DNA of 64,000 nucleotides from Ruegeria sp. ANG-R. Lineage in GTDB: Bacteria; Pseudomonadota; Alphaproteobacteria; Rhodobacterales; Rhodobacteraceae. Positions within the stretch are counted from its first letter, which is position 1. Every line of letters starts with the position of its first letter. Under the pieces are notes generated by a model, which saw only the letters and a program-made list of their open reading frames with translations, was not told the DNA's origin and did not search any database. The position numbers were made by a program, and so were the translations under genes. This document shows, in pieces, positions 47,939 to 56,596 of this stretch. The stretch lies in NCBI RefSeq assembly GCF_000813985.1, contig NZ_JWLJ01000011.1, forward strand, positions 248,001 to 312,000, written 5' to 3'.

Positions 47939-49531
47939 GTGCAGCAGATCGGAACTGTCTGGGCAAGTTTGGACAGGCGCAAACAAATTATCGTAGCCGG
48001 TGCCGTGGCATTGGTGTTTCTGGGCATGCTCGCGATGTCGCGGATTGTGACGACGCCCTCTATGACGTTGCTTTATGCAGGGCTGGAAAGCGGCGCGGCG
48101 GGGGATATCGTACGGTCGCTGGATCAGCGCGGTGTTCCCTACGAGATACGCGGTGGCTCGATCTACGTACCCGGTGCGCAGCGGGATGAGCTGCGCATGA
48201 CCCTGGCCAGCGAAGGGCTGCCAGCAAACGGCAATCGTGGCTATGAGCTGTTGGATTCACTCAGCGGGTTCGGCACCACATCCCAGATGTTCGATGCCGC
48301 CTACTGGCGCGCGAAAGAGGGCGAGTTGGCGCGCACCATTGTCGGCAGCCCCTATGTCAGCCAGGCGCGGGTCCATATCGCTAACGGCTCGGCCAATCCG
48401 TTTCAGCGCAGCGTTGCACCGACTGCCTCGGTCTATCTGGTGCCGTCGGGGGCACAGATCACCGGGGAACAGGCGAAAGCAATCCGATTTCTCGTGGCGT
48501 CGGCTGTCAGCGGGCTGGCCCCGGAAAACGTCACCGTGATCGATTCGAATGGTGCCGTGATCGGAGCGCAGGAAACGGCGGCTGCTGCGGACACCGCGGA
48601 TGACAAGGCGCGCCAGCTGCGTGAAAAAGTCTTGCGTCTGGTCGAAGCTCGGGTCGGTGCGGGGAATGCGGTGGTTGAGGTCAGTGTCGATACGGTGACC
48701 AAGACCGAATCGATCCGCGAGCGTCGCTTTGACCCCAAAGGACGTGTCGCGATCAGCACGGATGTTGAAGAACGTTCCGACAGTGTGCGCAATCAATCTG
48801 CGGATGTGACCGTTGCCTCCAACCTGCCGGATGGCGATGGGTCCGGCGGTGACGAATCCAATTCGAACGCCACCCAGACGCGCGAACGCGTGAATTACGA
48901 GGTTTCCGAAACCGAACTTGAGGTTCATCGCGCGCCGGGTGCCATCAAACGTCTGACCGTTGCGGTTCTGGTTAATGGCGCACGCACGGTGGATGCAGAC
49001 GGTGTCGAGAGTTTTGTCCCCATGCCGCAGCCCGAGCTTGATGCGCTTGAGGAACTTGTTGCCTCAGCCGTTGGTTTCGACGCCGAACGCGGTGATGTGA
49101 TCACCCTGAAATCGCTTGATCTGCCGGTGGTTGAACCGCAGGGCACACTGGTGTCGGCGTCGATCTGGCAGAAGATTCACCTTGATGCCATGTCGCTGAT
49201 CCAGATGTTGGTTCTGGCGCTGGTTTCCATTGTATTGGGGCTGTTTGTCATTCGGCCAATCCTGACAAAGTCTGCAGCGGCCCCCGCTCTGCTGCCAGCG
49301 GGCGCTTCCCCCGATGCGGACCCGGCATCGTACCTCACCGGAGAAATCGCGACAGGAGACGCACAGGATTTCACGCCGCTGCCGGAATCGGCGCATCTGA
49401 ATGTTCCGGCGATCGCCAGTGCGCCCGCCGAGGATGCCGTCGACCGCCTGCGCGCCATGATCGGTGACAAGCAGGAAGAAACGGTTGAGATTCTGCGCAG
49501 CTGGCTTGAAGAAGGCGAGGAGAGGGTGTGA
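47939..49531 (+). CDS. fliF: Flagellar M-ring protein FliF
   Basis: 530 residues from GTG 47939, chosen because GGAGGTGA lies 5 bases before it; the alternative GTG at 47933 is inside that SD. Membrane span 1 after DRRKQIIVAGAVALVFLGML, ring-building motifs including YAGLESGAAGDIVRSLDQRGVPYEIRGGSIYVP and EGELARTIVGSPYVSQARVHIA, and span 2 near SLIQMLVLALVSIVLGLFVI. C-terminal tail that should bind FliG is present. Note that fliG is not the next gene here; fliH-like follows. Inner-membrane base of the flagellum. Confidence 0.95.
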   Translation: MQQIGTVWASLDRRKQIIVAGAVALVFLGMLAMSRIVTTPSMTLLYAGLESGAAGDIVRSLDQRGVPYEIRGGSIYVPGAQRDELRMTLASEGLPANGNRGYELLDSLSGFGTTSQMFDAAYWRAKEGELARTIVGSPYVSQARVHIANGSANPFQRSVAPTASVYLVPSGAQITGEQAKAIRFLVASAVSGLAPENVTVIDSNGAVIGAQETAAAADTADDKARQLREKVLRLVEARVGAGNAVVEVSVDTVTKTESIRERRFDPKGRVAISTDVEERSDSVRNQSADVTVASNLPDGDGSGGDESNSNATQTRERVNYEVSETELEVHRAPGAIKRLTVAVLVNGARTVDADGVESFVPMPQPELDALEELVASAVGFDAERGDVITLKSLDLPVVEPQGTLVSASIWQKIHLDAMSLIQMLVLALVSIVLGLFVIRPILTKSAAAPALLPAGASPDADPASYLTGEIATGDAQDFTPLPESAHLNVPAIASAPAEDAVDRLRAMIGDKQEETVEILRSWLEEGEERV

Positions 49532-50127
49532 TGTCGATCGCTCATCTCCTTGAAGACTTTACCGCTCCAGCCAATGGTGTCGCAGTGCATCTTCTGGATG
49601 AGGAAGCCCTGGAGGAGCAACGGCTTGCCGCGTTCGAGAAGGGCTATGGTGCGGGCTGGGAGGATGCCATTCAGGCGCAGGAACAATCGGGCGCGCAGCT
49701 TGGTACAGAGTTGTCCGCAACCTTGTCCGACCTGTCATTTACCTATCAGGAAGCGTTGACCCGCATGACTCTGTCGCTGGAGCCGATGTTTCAGAGTCTA
49801 ATTCAGGTTGTTTTGCCGGAAACCGTCGAACGTGGGTTTGCCACAAGACTGACAGAGCAGCTGTGTGAGATGGCGCAGGACCAGATCGGACAGCCGATGC
49901 AACTGACGGTACCAGCAGGCACCACTGAGCAGGTCGAGGCGGTCCTGCCGCAAGATTTCTCGCCACGTCCCCGTATCACCGAGGACCCGTCCCTTCAGCC
50001 GGGGCAGGCGAGATTGCAGGTGGGCACCGCCTGCAGTGAAGTCGACTGCGCCGCGTTACTTTCGTCCATCGCCGCTGCGTTCGACGCATATCTGTTTGAA
50101 GCAAAAGAGGCTTTGTCAAATGAATGA
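49531..50127 (+). CDS. fliH: FliH-like flagellar assembly protein
   Basis: 198 residues from ATG 49531, overlapping the fliF stop by one base (TGATG). An N-terminal acidic part, then helical Gln/Leu-rich LTRMTLSLEPMFQSLIQVVLPETVERG and a C-terminal domain resembling the V-type ATPase E-subunit fold, as in FliH, the negative regulator of the export ATPase FliI. Sequence identity to FliH is low, so the assignment rests on position between fliF and fliN and on overall layout. Cytoplasmic. Confidence 0.7.
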   Translation: MSIAHLLEDFTAPANGVAVHLLDEEALEEQRLAAFEKGYGAGWEDAIQAQEQSGAQLGTELSATLSDLSFTYQEALTRMTLSLEPMFQSLIQVVLPETVERGFATRLTEQLCEMAQDQIGQPMQLTVPAGTTEQVEAVLPQDFSPRPRITEDPSLQPGQARLQVGTACSEVDCAALLSSIAAAFDAYLFEAKEALSNE

Positions 50128-50407
50128 TCCCCAATCTCCGAAATCCGAAAAACCAAACCCGTTCGAGACGGTTCCGATCGAGGTTACGGTATCAGTCGGT
50201 CGGGCGCGGCCATTGATCCGTGACTTGCTGAATATGGGCGAGAACGCCGTGCTGACTCTGGACAAGCGGATCGAAGACCCGGTGGATCTCTACGTCGGGG
50301 ACCAACTTGTCGCGCGCGGACTTCTGGAAGAAATGGAGGGGGACCAGGCGGGACAACTGGCGGTACGCCTGACTGAAATTTCGGACCTGCAGAACGGGAT
50401 AGGATGA
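50120..50407 (+). CDS. fliN: Flagellar motor switch protein FliN
   Basis: 95 residues from ATG 50120, overlapping the fliH-like end by 8 bases. The SpoA/SurfB domain is clear: VPIEVTVSVGRARPLIRDLLNMGENAVLTLDKRIEDPVDLYVGDQLVARGLLEE (split into its segments), the short single-domain form of FliN. It is part of the C-ring that switches rotation. fliM and fliG are not in this window. The stop overlaps the start of fliP (ATGATG). Confidence 0.93.
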   Translation: MNDPQSPKSEKPNPFETVPIEVTVSVGRARPLIRDLLNMGENAVLTLDKRIEDPVDLYVGDQLVARGLLEEMEGDQAGQLAVRLTEISDLQNGIG

Positions 50408-51132
50408 TGCGCCAGCTGATCTGGTTGGTATTCCTGCTGCTCATCCCCACCAGCGGTGCCGCACAGGAGCTGTCGCTATCGCTGGGTGACGGTGGGTCGA
50501 TCTCGGCACGAACCATCCAATTGATCCTGCTGATCACGGTACTTAGTCTGGCGCCGGGTCTGGCAATCATGATCACATGCTTTCCATTTCTGATTACCGT
50601 GTTGGCGATCCTGCGTCAGGGCCTTGGCCTGCAACAGTCGCCGCCCAACATGCTGATCGTAAGTCTGGCCCTGTTTCTGACCTATTTCATAATGGAGCCG
50701 GTTTTCACCGAGGCGTGGGAGGCCGGAATTCAGCCAATGATCGACGAAACGCTCGACGTGGAGCCAGCGCTTGAACGCGCGCTGGTGCCGTTTCGCAGCT
50801 TCATGGCTGCGCGTCTGGATACCGATACGTTTCAGGCAATGGCTGCGCTGCGACCGGATGGGGCGGCAATGCAGTTGTCGCCCGAGGCGCCACTGTCCGT
50901 CTTGATGCCTTCGTTTATGCTGTCCGAGATTGCACGGGCGTTTCAGATCGGATTTCTGATTTTCCTGCCATTCCTGATCATTGATCTGGTGGTCGCGGCA
51001 GTGCTGATGTCGATGGGGATGATGATGGTGCCCCCGGCCACCGTGTCGCTGCCGTTCAAGCTGGCGTTCTTCGTGATTGCCGATGGCTGGGCGTTGATCG
51101 CCAGCGCCTTGGTGCGCAGCTATGTGCCCTGA
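50404..51132 (+). CDS. fliP: Flagellar type III export protein FliP
   Basis: 242 residues. Cleavable signal peptide (LIWLVFLLLIPTSGAAQ), then the hydrophobic body with ITCFPFLITVLAILRQGLG, QQSPPNMLIVSLALFLTYFIMEP and IGFLIFLPFLIIDLVVAAVLMSMGMMM VPP, features conserved in FliP/SctR. It forms the export gate with FliQ/FliR/FlhB, none of which is in this window. Last gene of the plus-strand flagellar unit; directly converges with the histidine kinase gene. Confidence 0.95.
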   Translation: MMRQLIWLVFLLLIPTSGAAQELSLSLGDGGSISARTIQLILLITVLSLAPGLAIMITCFPFLITVLAILRQGLGLQQSPPNMLIVSLALFLTYFIMEPVFTEAWEAGIQPMIDETLDVEPALERALVPFRSFMAARLDTDTFQAMAALRPDGAAMQLSPEAPLSVLMPSFMLSEIARAFQIGFLIFLPFLIIDLVVAAVLMSMGMMMVPPATVSLPFKLAFFVIADGWALIASALVRSYVP

Positions 51133-51133
51133 C

Positions 51134-52576
51134 CTATTGCCGGGTGATCTGCAGGCGGGCGCGCAGGCCCTGCTCTCCGGCCTCGAAACTCAGGGTTCCG
51201 CCATGTTGCTCGGCGACGGTGCTGGCGATGGTCAGGCCCAGACCGAACCCGTCTGACGACCCGATGTTCGAACCGCGTTGAAACGGGGTCAACAGCGCCT
51301 CGATATCCTCGACCGACAGGTCGGTGCCCTTGTCCTCGACAATGATAGTGGCGGTCTGCGCGTCGGTTTCCAGAGCAACCTCGGCACGGCGCCCGTATTT
51401 CAGGGCATTGTCGATCAGGTTGGTCAGCGCCCGTTTCAGCGAGATCGGCCGCCCCATCACCAGAATGCGCCGGGTTTCCGGCAGCGACCCATGCCCCCGG
51501 CGCGACATGAAGACCGAGGGTGCGCCCTCGACTGCGACCGGATCAACGGCTTTCAGCGACACAGGCCGATCCATGTCCTGATAATCGGCGACCAGTGACT
51601 CCACCAGCGAGGTCAGAGAGATCTGACGCGGATCTTCGACACTCAGCTCCGACCGGGTATAGGTCAGCACGCTTTCGATCATGCCCGTCATCTGATCCAC
51701 GTCCGCTTCCAGCTTTTCACGCAATTCTGTATCGTCGATCAGGGCGGCGCGCAGCCGAACACGGGTCGCGGGTGTGCCCAGATCATGACTGACGCCCGAC
51801 AGGACGATCGCCCGCTTTTCCAGTTGTGCACGCTCAGCGTCCAGATGATCATTCACGGCCGCCACAATATCGCGAAGCTCCTCAGGACCGTCAGAATCAT
51901 AGCTCTGGGGCCCCCCCCGGCGTTTGCGATCACCAAGGGCCTGGGCAAAGCGCGTAAAACTGTCCGAAACGTTGCCAACCGAGGTCAGAAGCACCGCAAG
52001 CGCAACAATCCCCAGTAAGATGGCGGGCAGGCGCAGGTCCGCCGGAGCGGCTTTGCAGCCCCATATTTCCGTTCCGTCGATTTGCTGCCAGGCTCTGCGC
52101 CCGAATTGCGCGATCAGGATTGGTTCGCTGCAATAAGTTGCCAGCAGGCGCGTCAGGTTGCCCAACTTCTCGGGTCCGGTCTGATCGCTGCCCGACACGA
52201 TGTCCGAGACCGGATAGACCAGCCGATCCGATAAGACGGCCAGCGTCAGTTCACGCCCGCTGAGTGGCGCGGAACTGTCCGTCAGGATCGACAGGTTGGT
52301 GACGAAGCTGCGGCCGGCAAAGCCGGGCATCTTCTGAAACTCACCCATCTCGGCCAGTGCGGCGGCCTCGGCGGGCAACGGGGTAATCGTCAGTCCGGGC
52401 GGCGGCGCCATGCCGGTACGCAGCTCTTCATAGACCGCGAACCCGGCCACAAATGAGTCTGTCAGATACCGGTTCCAGGCCTGAGTCGAGGCGGACCATA
52501 TCCCGGCTGAGAGCAGACCGGCGGCAAAGGCAGAAAATGTCCAGATCCAGCCAAGGCTGCGCAGACGCAGGGTCAT
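51134..52576 (-). CDS. Membrane sensor histidine kinase
   Basis: 480 residues. N-terminal span (WTFSAFAAGLLSAGIWSA), a periplasmic region of about 145 residues, second span (LPAILLGIVALAVLLTSVG), a HAMP-like linker, HisKA with VSHDLGTPATRVRLRA (phosphorylated His about 266), and an ATPase domain with NLIDNALKYG and FGLGLTIA. SHDLGTP is unusual versus the common SHELRTP. It overlaps the regulator gene (ATGA), forming a cognate pair. The pair is divergent from a sugar ABC transporter, reminiscent of GtrS/GltR control of glucose uptake in Pseudomonas; the periplasmic domain could sense a sugar derivative. Confidence 0.92.
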   Translation of the reverse strand: MTLRLRSLGWIWTFSAFAAGLLSAGIWSASTQAWNRYLTDSFVAGFAVYEELRTGMAPPPGLTITPLPAEAAALAEMGEFQKMPGFAGRSFVTNLSILTDSSAPLSGRELTLAVLSDRLVYPVSDIVSGSDQTGPEKLGNLTRLLATYCSEPILIAQFGRRAWQQIDGTEIWGCKAAPADLRLPAILLGIVALAVLLTSVGNVSDSFTRFAQALGDRKRRGGPQSYDSDGPEELRDIVAAVNDHLDAERAQLEKRAIVLSGVSHDLGTPATRVRLRAALIDDTELREKLEADVDQMTGMIESVLTYTRSELSVEDPRQISLTSLVESLVADYQDMDRPVSLKAVDPVAVEGAPSVFMSRRGHGSLPETRRILVMGRPISLKRALTNLIDNALKYGRRAEVALETDAQTATIIVEDKGTDLSVEDIEALLTPFQRGSNIGSSDGFGLGLTIASTVAEQHGGTLSFEAGEQGLRARLQITRQ

Positions 52577-53310
52577 GCGTCCTCATCCACCGAGATATCG
52601 GCGGTGAAGACATAGCCGACCCCACGTTCGGTGCGCAGCATCTGGGGGTCTTTGGGGTTGGCCTCGATCTTCGACCGGAGCCGTCCCACCAACATGTCGA
52701 TGGCGCGGCCCTGCGCCTCGGGCTTGTCGGTCTCGCCGGTGACATCCAGAGCAGCGGCGATTTCATCCCGGGTCAGCGGGATATGCGGATTTGCCAGCAG
52801 CACCTTCAGCAGCGCGGATTCGCGTTGGGAGAGGGACACCAGATAGCCCTCGGGCGAATGCACCTCGTCCCGCTTTCCGTCATACACCCAGCCGTCAAAA
52901 TGAAAGGTGCGGGTGCGGCGGCGATAGGCCAGAGACGGAGTACGCCTTGCGCGCTGCATCACCGCGCGGACGCGGGCCAGCAGAAGCTGAGGGTTGAACG
53001 GCTTGGCGATGTAATCGTCCGCACCGACCTCATACCCCGCCATGCGTTGGTGATCCGCCGACAGGGCCGAGACCAGTATGATCGGTACATCCTGTTCACG
53101 CCGCAGCCGGGCGCAGATTTCAACGCCGTTTTCATCTCCAAGCATGACGTCCAGCAGAATCAGGTCGATCCGCCCCGAGGTCAGATGAGAACGTATTTCG
53201 TTTTCCGAACTGGCGGGTAAAGCGATGTACCCGTTCTGCTGAAAGAACTGGGTCATCATCGACCGCATCTCCGAATCGTCGTCCACCACCAGGAGCCGGG
53301 GAATGCCCAC
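52573..53310 (-). CDS. OmpR/PhoB-type response regulator
   Basis: 245 residues from GTG 53310, chosen for the GAGGAGG 9 bases before; a longer reading to 53481 lacks an SD. Receiver with acidic LVVDDDSEMRS, phosphoacceptor Asp54 (LILLDVMLGDENG) and Lys103 (DDYIAKPFNP), then a winged-helix DNA-binding domain (SLSQRESALLKVLLANPHIPLTRDEIAAAL, MLRTERGVGYVF). Its likely targets are the phased repeats at 53350-53395 and, across the divergent region, the sugar ABC genes. Confidence 0.94.
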   Translation of the reverse strand: MGIPRLLVVDDDSEMRSMMTQFFQQNGYIALPASSENEIRSHLTSGRIDLILLDVMLGDENGVEICARLRREQDVPIILVSALSADHQRMAGYEVGADDYIAKPFNPQLLLARVRAVMQRARRTPSLAYRRRTRTFHFDGWVYDGKRDEVHSPEGYLVSLSQRESALLKVLLANPHIPLTRDEIAAALDVTGETDKPEAQGRAIDMLVGRLRSKIEANPKDPQMLRTERGVGYVFTADISVDEDA

Positions 53311-53349
53311 TCTGATCCTCCTCCTCACCTTTCTCCGCTGCCGCCAATT

Positions 53350-53395
53350 GTAACGAATGGAAACGGATTCAAGGTCAACGTAACATGGCGTAACA
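53350..53395. promoter_or_regulatory. Phased direct repeats, candidate response-regulator binding sites
   Basis: GTAACG (53350), GAAACG (53360), GTAACA (53380) and GTAACA (53390) occur at exact 10-base steps with the 53370 step missing the motif. OmpR/PhoB-type regulators bind tandem direct repeats spaced by about one helical turn, so this fits the adjacent regulator. It sits 40-85 bases before the regulator start and 130-175 before the binding-protein ATG. Confidence 0.55.
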
Positions 53396-53525
53396 AAAGC
53401 GGTGAAAATTTCCACCTTGTCAGGGTATTGCAGCGGATTACGCGTTGCCAGATGGCATTCTGGCCGCAGTATGTCGGGCATGGCCGCCCACGGGGTGGCA
53501 CCGAATTCTCAGGGAGGAGACAAAA

Positions 53526-54770
53526 ATGAAGCGTTTTGCATTTGCCACCGTATCGACTCTGGCCGTTGCGGCCGGGTCGTCCGCGGTGGCTGAGCCTCAG
53601 GCCGAGGTTCTGCACTGGTGGACATCCGGCGGCGAGGCCAAATCCGTGGCTGTTCTGCAGGAAGAATTCGCCTCGAACGGCGGTACATGGACAGATATGC
53701 CGGTTGCGGGTGGCGGTGGTGATGCGGCGATGACCGCATTGCGCGCCCGTGTTCTGGCCGGTAATGCGCCAACTGCCGTTCAGCTGAAAGGCCCGGCCAT
53801 TCAGGAATGGTATGAAGAAGGCGTTCTGGCCGATATCTCGAACGTTGCCGAGGCCGAGGGCTGGGCAGAAGTTCTGCCTGCCTCGATTGCTGGTCACATG
53901 AAGTGCGAAGGCACGTGGTGTGCAGCGCCAGTTAACGTGCACCGTATCGACTGGATCTGGGCCAACGCAGATGTTTTGGCCGCCAATGGCATCGAAATGC
54001 CCAAGACATGGGACGAGTTCAACGCGGCGGCCGAGAAGCTGCAGGCTGCAGGTGTCATTCCGCTGGCACATGGCGGTCAGGCTTGGCAGGACGCCACCGT
54101 GTTCGAAGCGGTTGTGATGGGAATCGGCGGCCCCGAGTTCTATCAAAAAGCATTGGTTGATCTGGACCCCGAAGCACTGACCTCGGACACAATGGTTCAG
54201 GTGTTTGACCAGATGCGCACCCTGCGTGGTTACGTGGACGAGAACTTCTCGGGCCGTGACTGGAACCTCGCCACCGCGATGGTGATGAATGGCGAAGCCG
54301 CGTTCCAGATCATGGGTGACTGGGCCAAGGGCGAATTCCTGGCGGCTGGCAAGAAGCCCGGCGAAGATTTCCTGTGCGCCTCGACCCCCGGCGATGGTTA
54401 TCTGTACAACGTCGACAGCTTTGCCATGTTTGACGTTGACGGTGATGACAAGCGCGCCGGTCAGGAATTGCTGGCCAAACTCATCGTTGCACCGAACTTC
54501 CAGGAAGTGTTCAACCTGAACAAGGGCTCGATCCCTGCGCGCACCGATGTCGCATTGGACAAGTTTGATATCTGTGCCCAGATTTCTGCCGAAGACATGG
54601 GCTCGACCTCGGCCAACGGGTCGCTGCTGCCCTCTTACGCGCATGGTATGGCGCTGCGCGGGTCGCAGGCCGGTGCGATCACTGATGTTGTGACCGCGCA
54701 TTTCAACTCGGATATTTCCTCGCAGGACGCGGTTCAGCAATTGGCTGACGCAGTGGCAAACAGCTACTGA
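53526..54770 (+). CDS. Sugar ABC transporter solute-binding protein (glucose/mannose type)
   Basis: 414 residues from ATG 53526, with GGGAGGAGA before it. Signal peptide MKRFAFATVSTLAVAAGSSAVAE, cleaved near AEPQ. Extracellular solute-binding family 1: VLHWWTSGGEAKSVAVLQEEF, MTALRARVLAGNAPTAVQLKGPAIQEWYEEG and DGYLYNVDSFAMFDVDGDD. The WWTSGGE and ARVLAGNAPTA segments resemble the glucose/mannose binding proteins GtsA and relatives, so glucose is the likely ligand, by inference. Followed by a hairpin and then permeases and ATPase. Confidence 0.9.
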   Translation: MKRFAFATVSTLAVAAGSSAVAEPQAEVLHWWTSGGEAKSVAVLQEEFASNGGTWTDMPVAGGGGDAAMTALRARVLAGNAPTAVQLKGPAIQEWYEEGVLADISNVAEAEGWAEVLPASIAGHMKCEGTWCAAPVNVHRIDWIWANADVLAANGIEMPKTWDEFNAAAEKLQAAGVIPLAHGGQAWQDATVFEAVVMGIGGPEFYQKALVDLDPEALTSDTMVQVFDQMRTLRGYVDENFSGRDWNLATAMVMNGEAAFQIMGDWAKGEFLAAGKKPGEDFLCASTPGDGYLYNVDSFAMFDVDGDDKRAGQELLAKLIVAPNFQEVFNLNKGSIPARTDVALDKFDICAQISAEDMGSTSANGSLLPSYAHGMALRGSQAGAITDVVTAHFNSDISSQDAVQQLADAVANSY

Positions 54771-54778
54771 TCCAACAC

Positions 54779-54807
54779 GCTCTGCCCCCTATGCTGAGGG
54801 GCAGAGC
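54779..54807 (+). terminator. Intercistronic hairpin between binding-protein and permease genes
   Basis: GCTCTGCCCC (54779-54788) pairs perfectly with GGGGCAGAGC (54798-54807); 9-base loop. No T-run follows. Such a structure after a solute-binding gene usually stabilises the upstream mRNA or partly terminates it, raising binding-protein expression over the permeases. Its ends (GCTCTG, CAGAGCAT) resemble the hairpin after betB. Confidence 0.8.
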
Positions 54808-54827
54808 ATCTTTCCCCGGAGGCTAAA

Positions 54828-55700
54828 ATGTCCGAATGGCTGGAAAACCACCTGCCCAAGGTGGTGCTGGCACCGTCGTTCATTGCTGTATTGATTTTTG
54901 TCTACGGCTTTATCGGATGGACGGCATGGGTGTCACTAACCCGATCTAAACTACTGCCGAAATACGAGATCAAAGGCTTCATCCAATATGAGCGCCTGTT
55001 CGATTCCCCACGCTGGGATACGGCAATCAACAACCTGTATATCTTTGGTGCGCTGTTCATAGTGATCGCGATGGTACTGGGCCTGTTGCTGGCCATCCTG
55101 CTGGATCAGAAGATCCGTGTCGAAGGAGCCATCCGCACGATCTACCTGTACCCGATGGCACTGTCGATGATCGTGACCGGTACGGCGTGGAAGTGGATTT
55201 TGAACCCGGGCCTGGGCATCGAATCCATGGTGCAGGGCTGGGGTTTCCCGAATTTCGAATTCGACTGGCTGGTGAATCCCGACTACGCGATCTACACAAT
55301 CGTGATCGCCGCGATCTGGCAGAGCTCGGGCTTCGTCATGGCGCTGTTTCTGGCCGGTCTGCGCTCGGTCGATGGTGAGATCATCAAGGCCGCACAGGTC
55401 GATGGTATCCCCACATGGCGCATCTACACGGCGATCATCATCCCGTCGATGGCTCCGATCTTCCTGTCCGCCTTCATCGTACTGGCGCATCTCGCGATCA
55501 AAAGCTTTGACCTTGTCATTGCCCTGACAGGCGGTGGTCCGGGCTACGCGACTGACCTGCCCGCCACCTACATGTACGCCATGGCGTTTTCGCGCGGCGA
55601 TATCGGTCAGGCGGCCTCGTCTGCGATGATCATGATGCTGGTCGTCTTTGCCATCGTGGTTCCCTATCTTTACTCAGAGCTGAGGGCGAAAAATGACTGA
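54828..55700 (+). CDS. Sugar ABC transporter permease, MalF-like
   Basis: 290 residues, about six spans. N-terminal LPKVVLAPSFIAVLIFVYGF, then EAA loop region ALFLAGLRSVDGEIIKAAQVDGIPTWRIY, the MalF/UgpA pattern. Starts 57 bases after the binding-protein stop; its end overlaps the next permease by 8 bases. Forms the channel with the MalG-like partner. Confidence 0.93.
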   Translation: MSEWLENHLPKVVLAPSFIAVLIFVYGFIGWTAWVSLTRSKLLPKYEIKGFIQYERLFDSPRWDTAINNLYIFGALFIVIAMVLGLLLAILLDQKIRVEGAIRTIYLYPMALSMIVTGTAWKWILNPGLGIESMVQGWGFPNFEFDWLVNPDYAIYTIVIAAIWQSSGFVMALFLAGLRSVDGEIIKAAQVDGIPTWRIYTAIIIPSMAPIFLSAFIVLAHLAIKSFDLVIALTGGGPGYATDLPATYMYAMAFSRGDIGQAASSAMIMMLVVFAIVVPYLYSELRAKND

Positions 55701-56592
55701 TCTGTCGATGCCCCAAACCCAACCCCGAACCCAAAGTGCCACCGGCAAGATTGCCCTGCGTTGGTTGCTTTACGTCTTGCTGGGTCTCTTCGCGCTGTAT
55801 TACCTGATGCCGCTGTTCGTGATGTTGACCACATCGCTGAAGAGCCTTGAGGAAATACGCACAGGCTCGTTGATCTCACTGCCGCGAGAGGTCAGCTTCG
55901 ACGCTTGGAAAACTGCATGGTCCGGCGCTTGTACCGGTATCCAGTGTGAAGGTCTGCGGCCCTACTTCTGGAACTCGGTCCTGATTGCGGTCCCTGCGGT
56001 ATTTTTGTCGACCCTGCTGGGTGCGCTGAACGGCTATGTCGTGGCGCAATGGCGGTTCAAAGGGGCCAATATCATCTTCTCGCTGATGCTGTTTGGGTGC
56101 TTTATCCCGTTTCAGGTTGTCCTGCTGCCGATGGCGCGGCTTCTGGGCATGATGGGGATCGCTGGCACCATTCCGGGCCTGATCTTCGTTCACGTCATCT
56201 ACGGGCTGGGCTTCACCACACTGTTCTTCCGCAACTACTATGTCACCATTCCGTCCGAGCTGACCAAGGCGGCGCGTGTCGATGGAGCCGGGTTCATGCG
56301 GATCTTCTGGTCGATCTTTCTGCCGCTGTCGCTGCCCATCATCGTGGTGACCGTCATCTGGCAGTTCACGCAGATCTGGAATGACTTCCTGTTCGGCGTG
56401 TCGTTCAGCCAGGCGGGCACACAGCCTGTGACCGTGGCGCTCAACAATATCGTAAACTCCACCACCGGTGTCAAAGAATACAACGTCGACATGGCCGCCG
56501 CGATCATCGCGGGGCTGCCGACGCTGCTCGTCTATGTCGTTGCCGGTAAGTATTTCATCCGCGGTCTGACCGCTGGCTCAGTGAAGGGATAG
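55693..56592 (+). CDS. Sugar ABC transporter permease, MalG-like
   Basis: 299 residues with six spans. WLLYVLLGLFALYYLMPLFVMLTTSLKS is the standard MalG-type first helix and start of the periplasmic loop; EAA loop TIPSELTKAARVDGAGFMRIFW. Ends 4 bases before the ATPase gene. ATG within the end of the preceding permease (8-base overlap). Confidence 0.93.
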   Translation: MTDLSMPQTQPRTQSATGKIALRWLLYVLLGLFALYYLMPLFVMLTTSLKSLEEIRTGSLISLPREVSFDAWKTAWSGACTGIQCEGLRPYFWNSVLIAVPAVFLSTLLGALNGYVVAQWRFKGANIIFSLMLFGCFIPFQVVLLPMARLLGMMGIAGTIPGLIFVHVIYGLGFTTLFFRNYYVTIPSELTKAARVDGAGFMRIFWSIFLPLSLPIIVVTVIWQFTQIWNDFLFGVSFSQAGTQPVTVALNNIVNSTTGVKEYNVDMAAAIIAGLPTLLVYVVAGKYFIRGLTAGSVKG

Positions 56593-56596
56593 ACCA

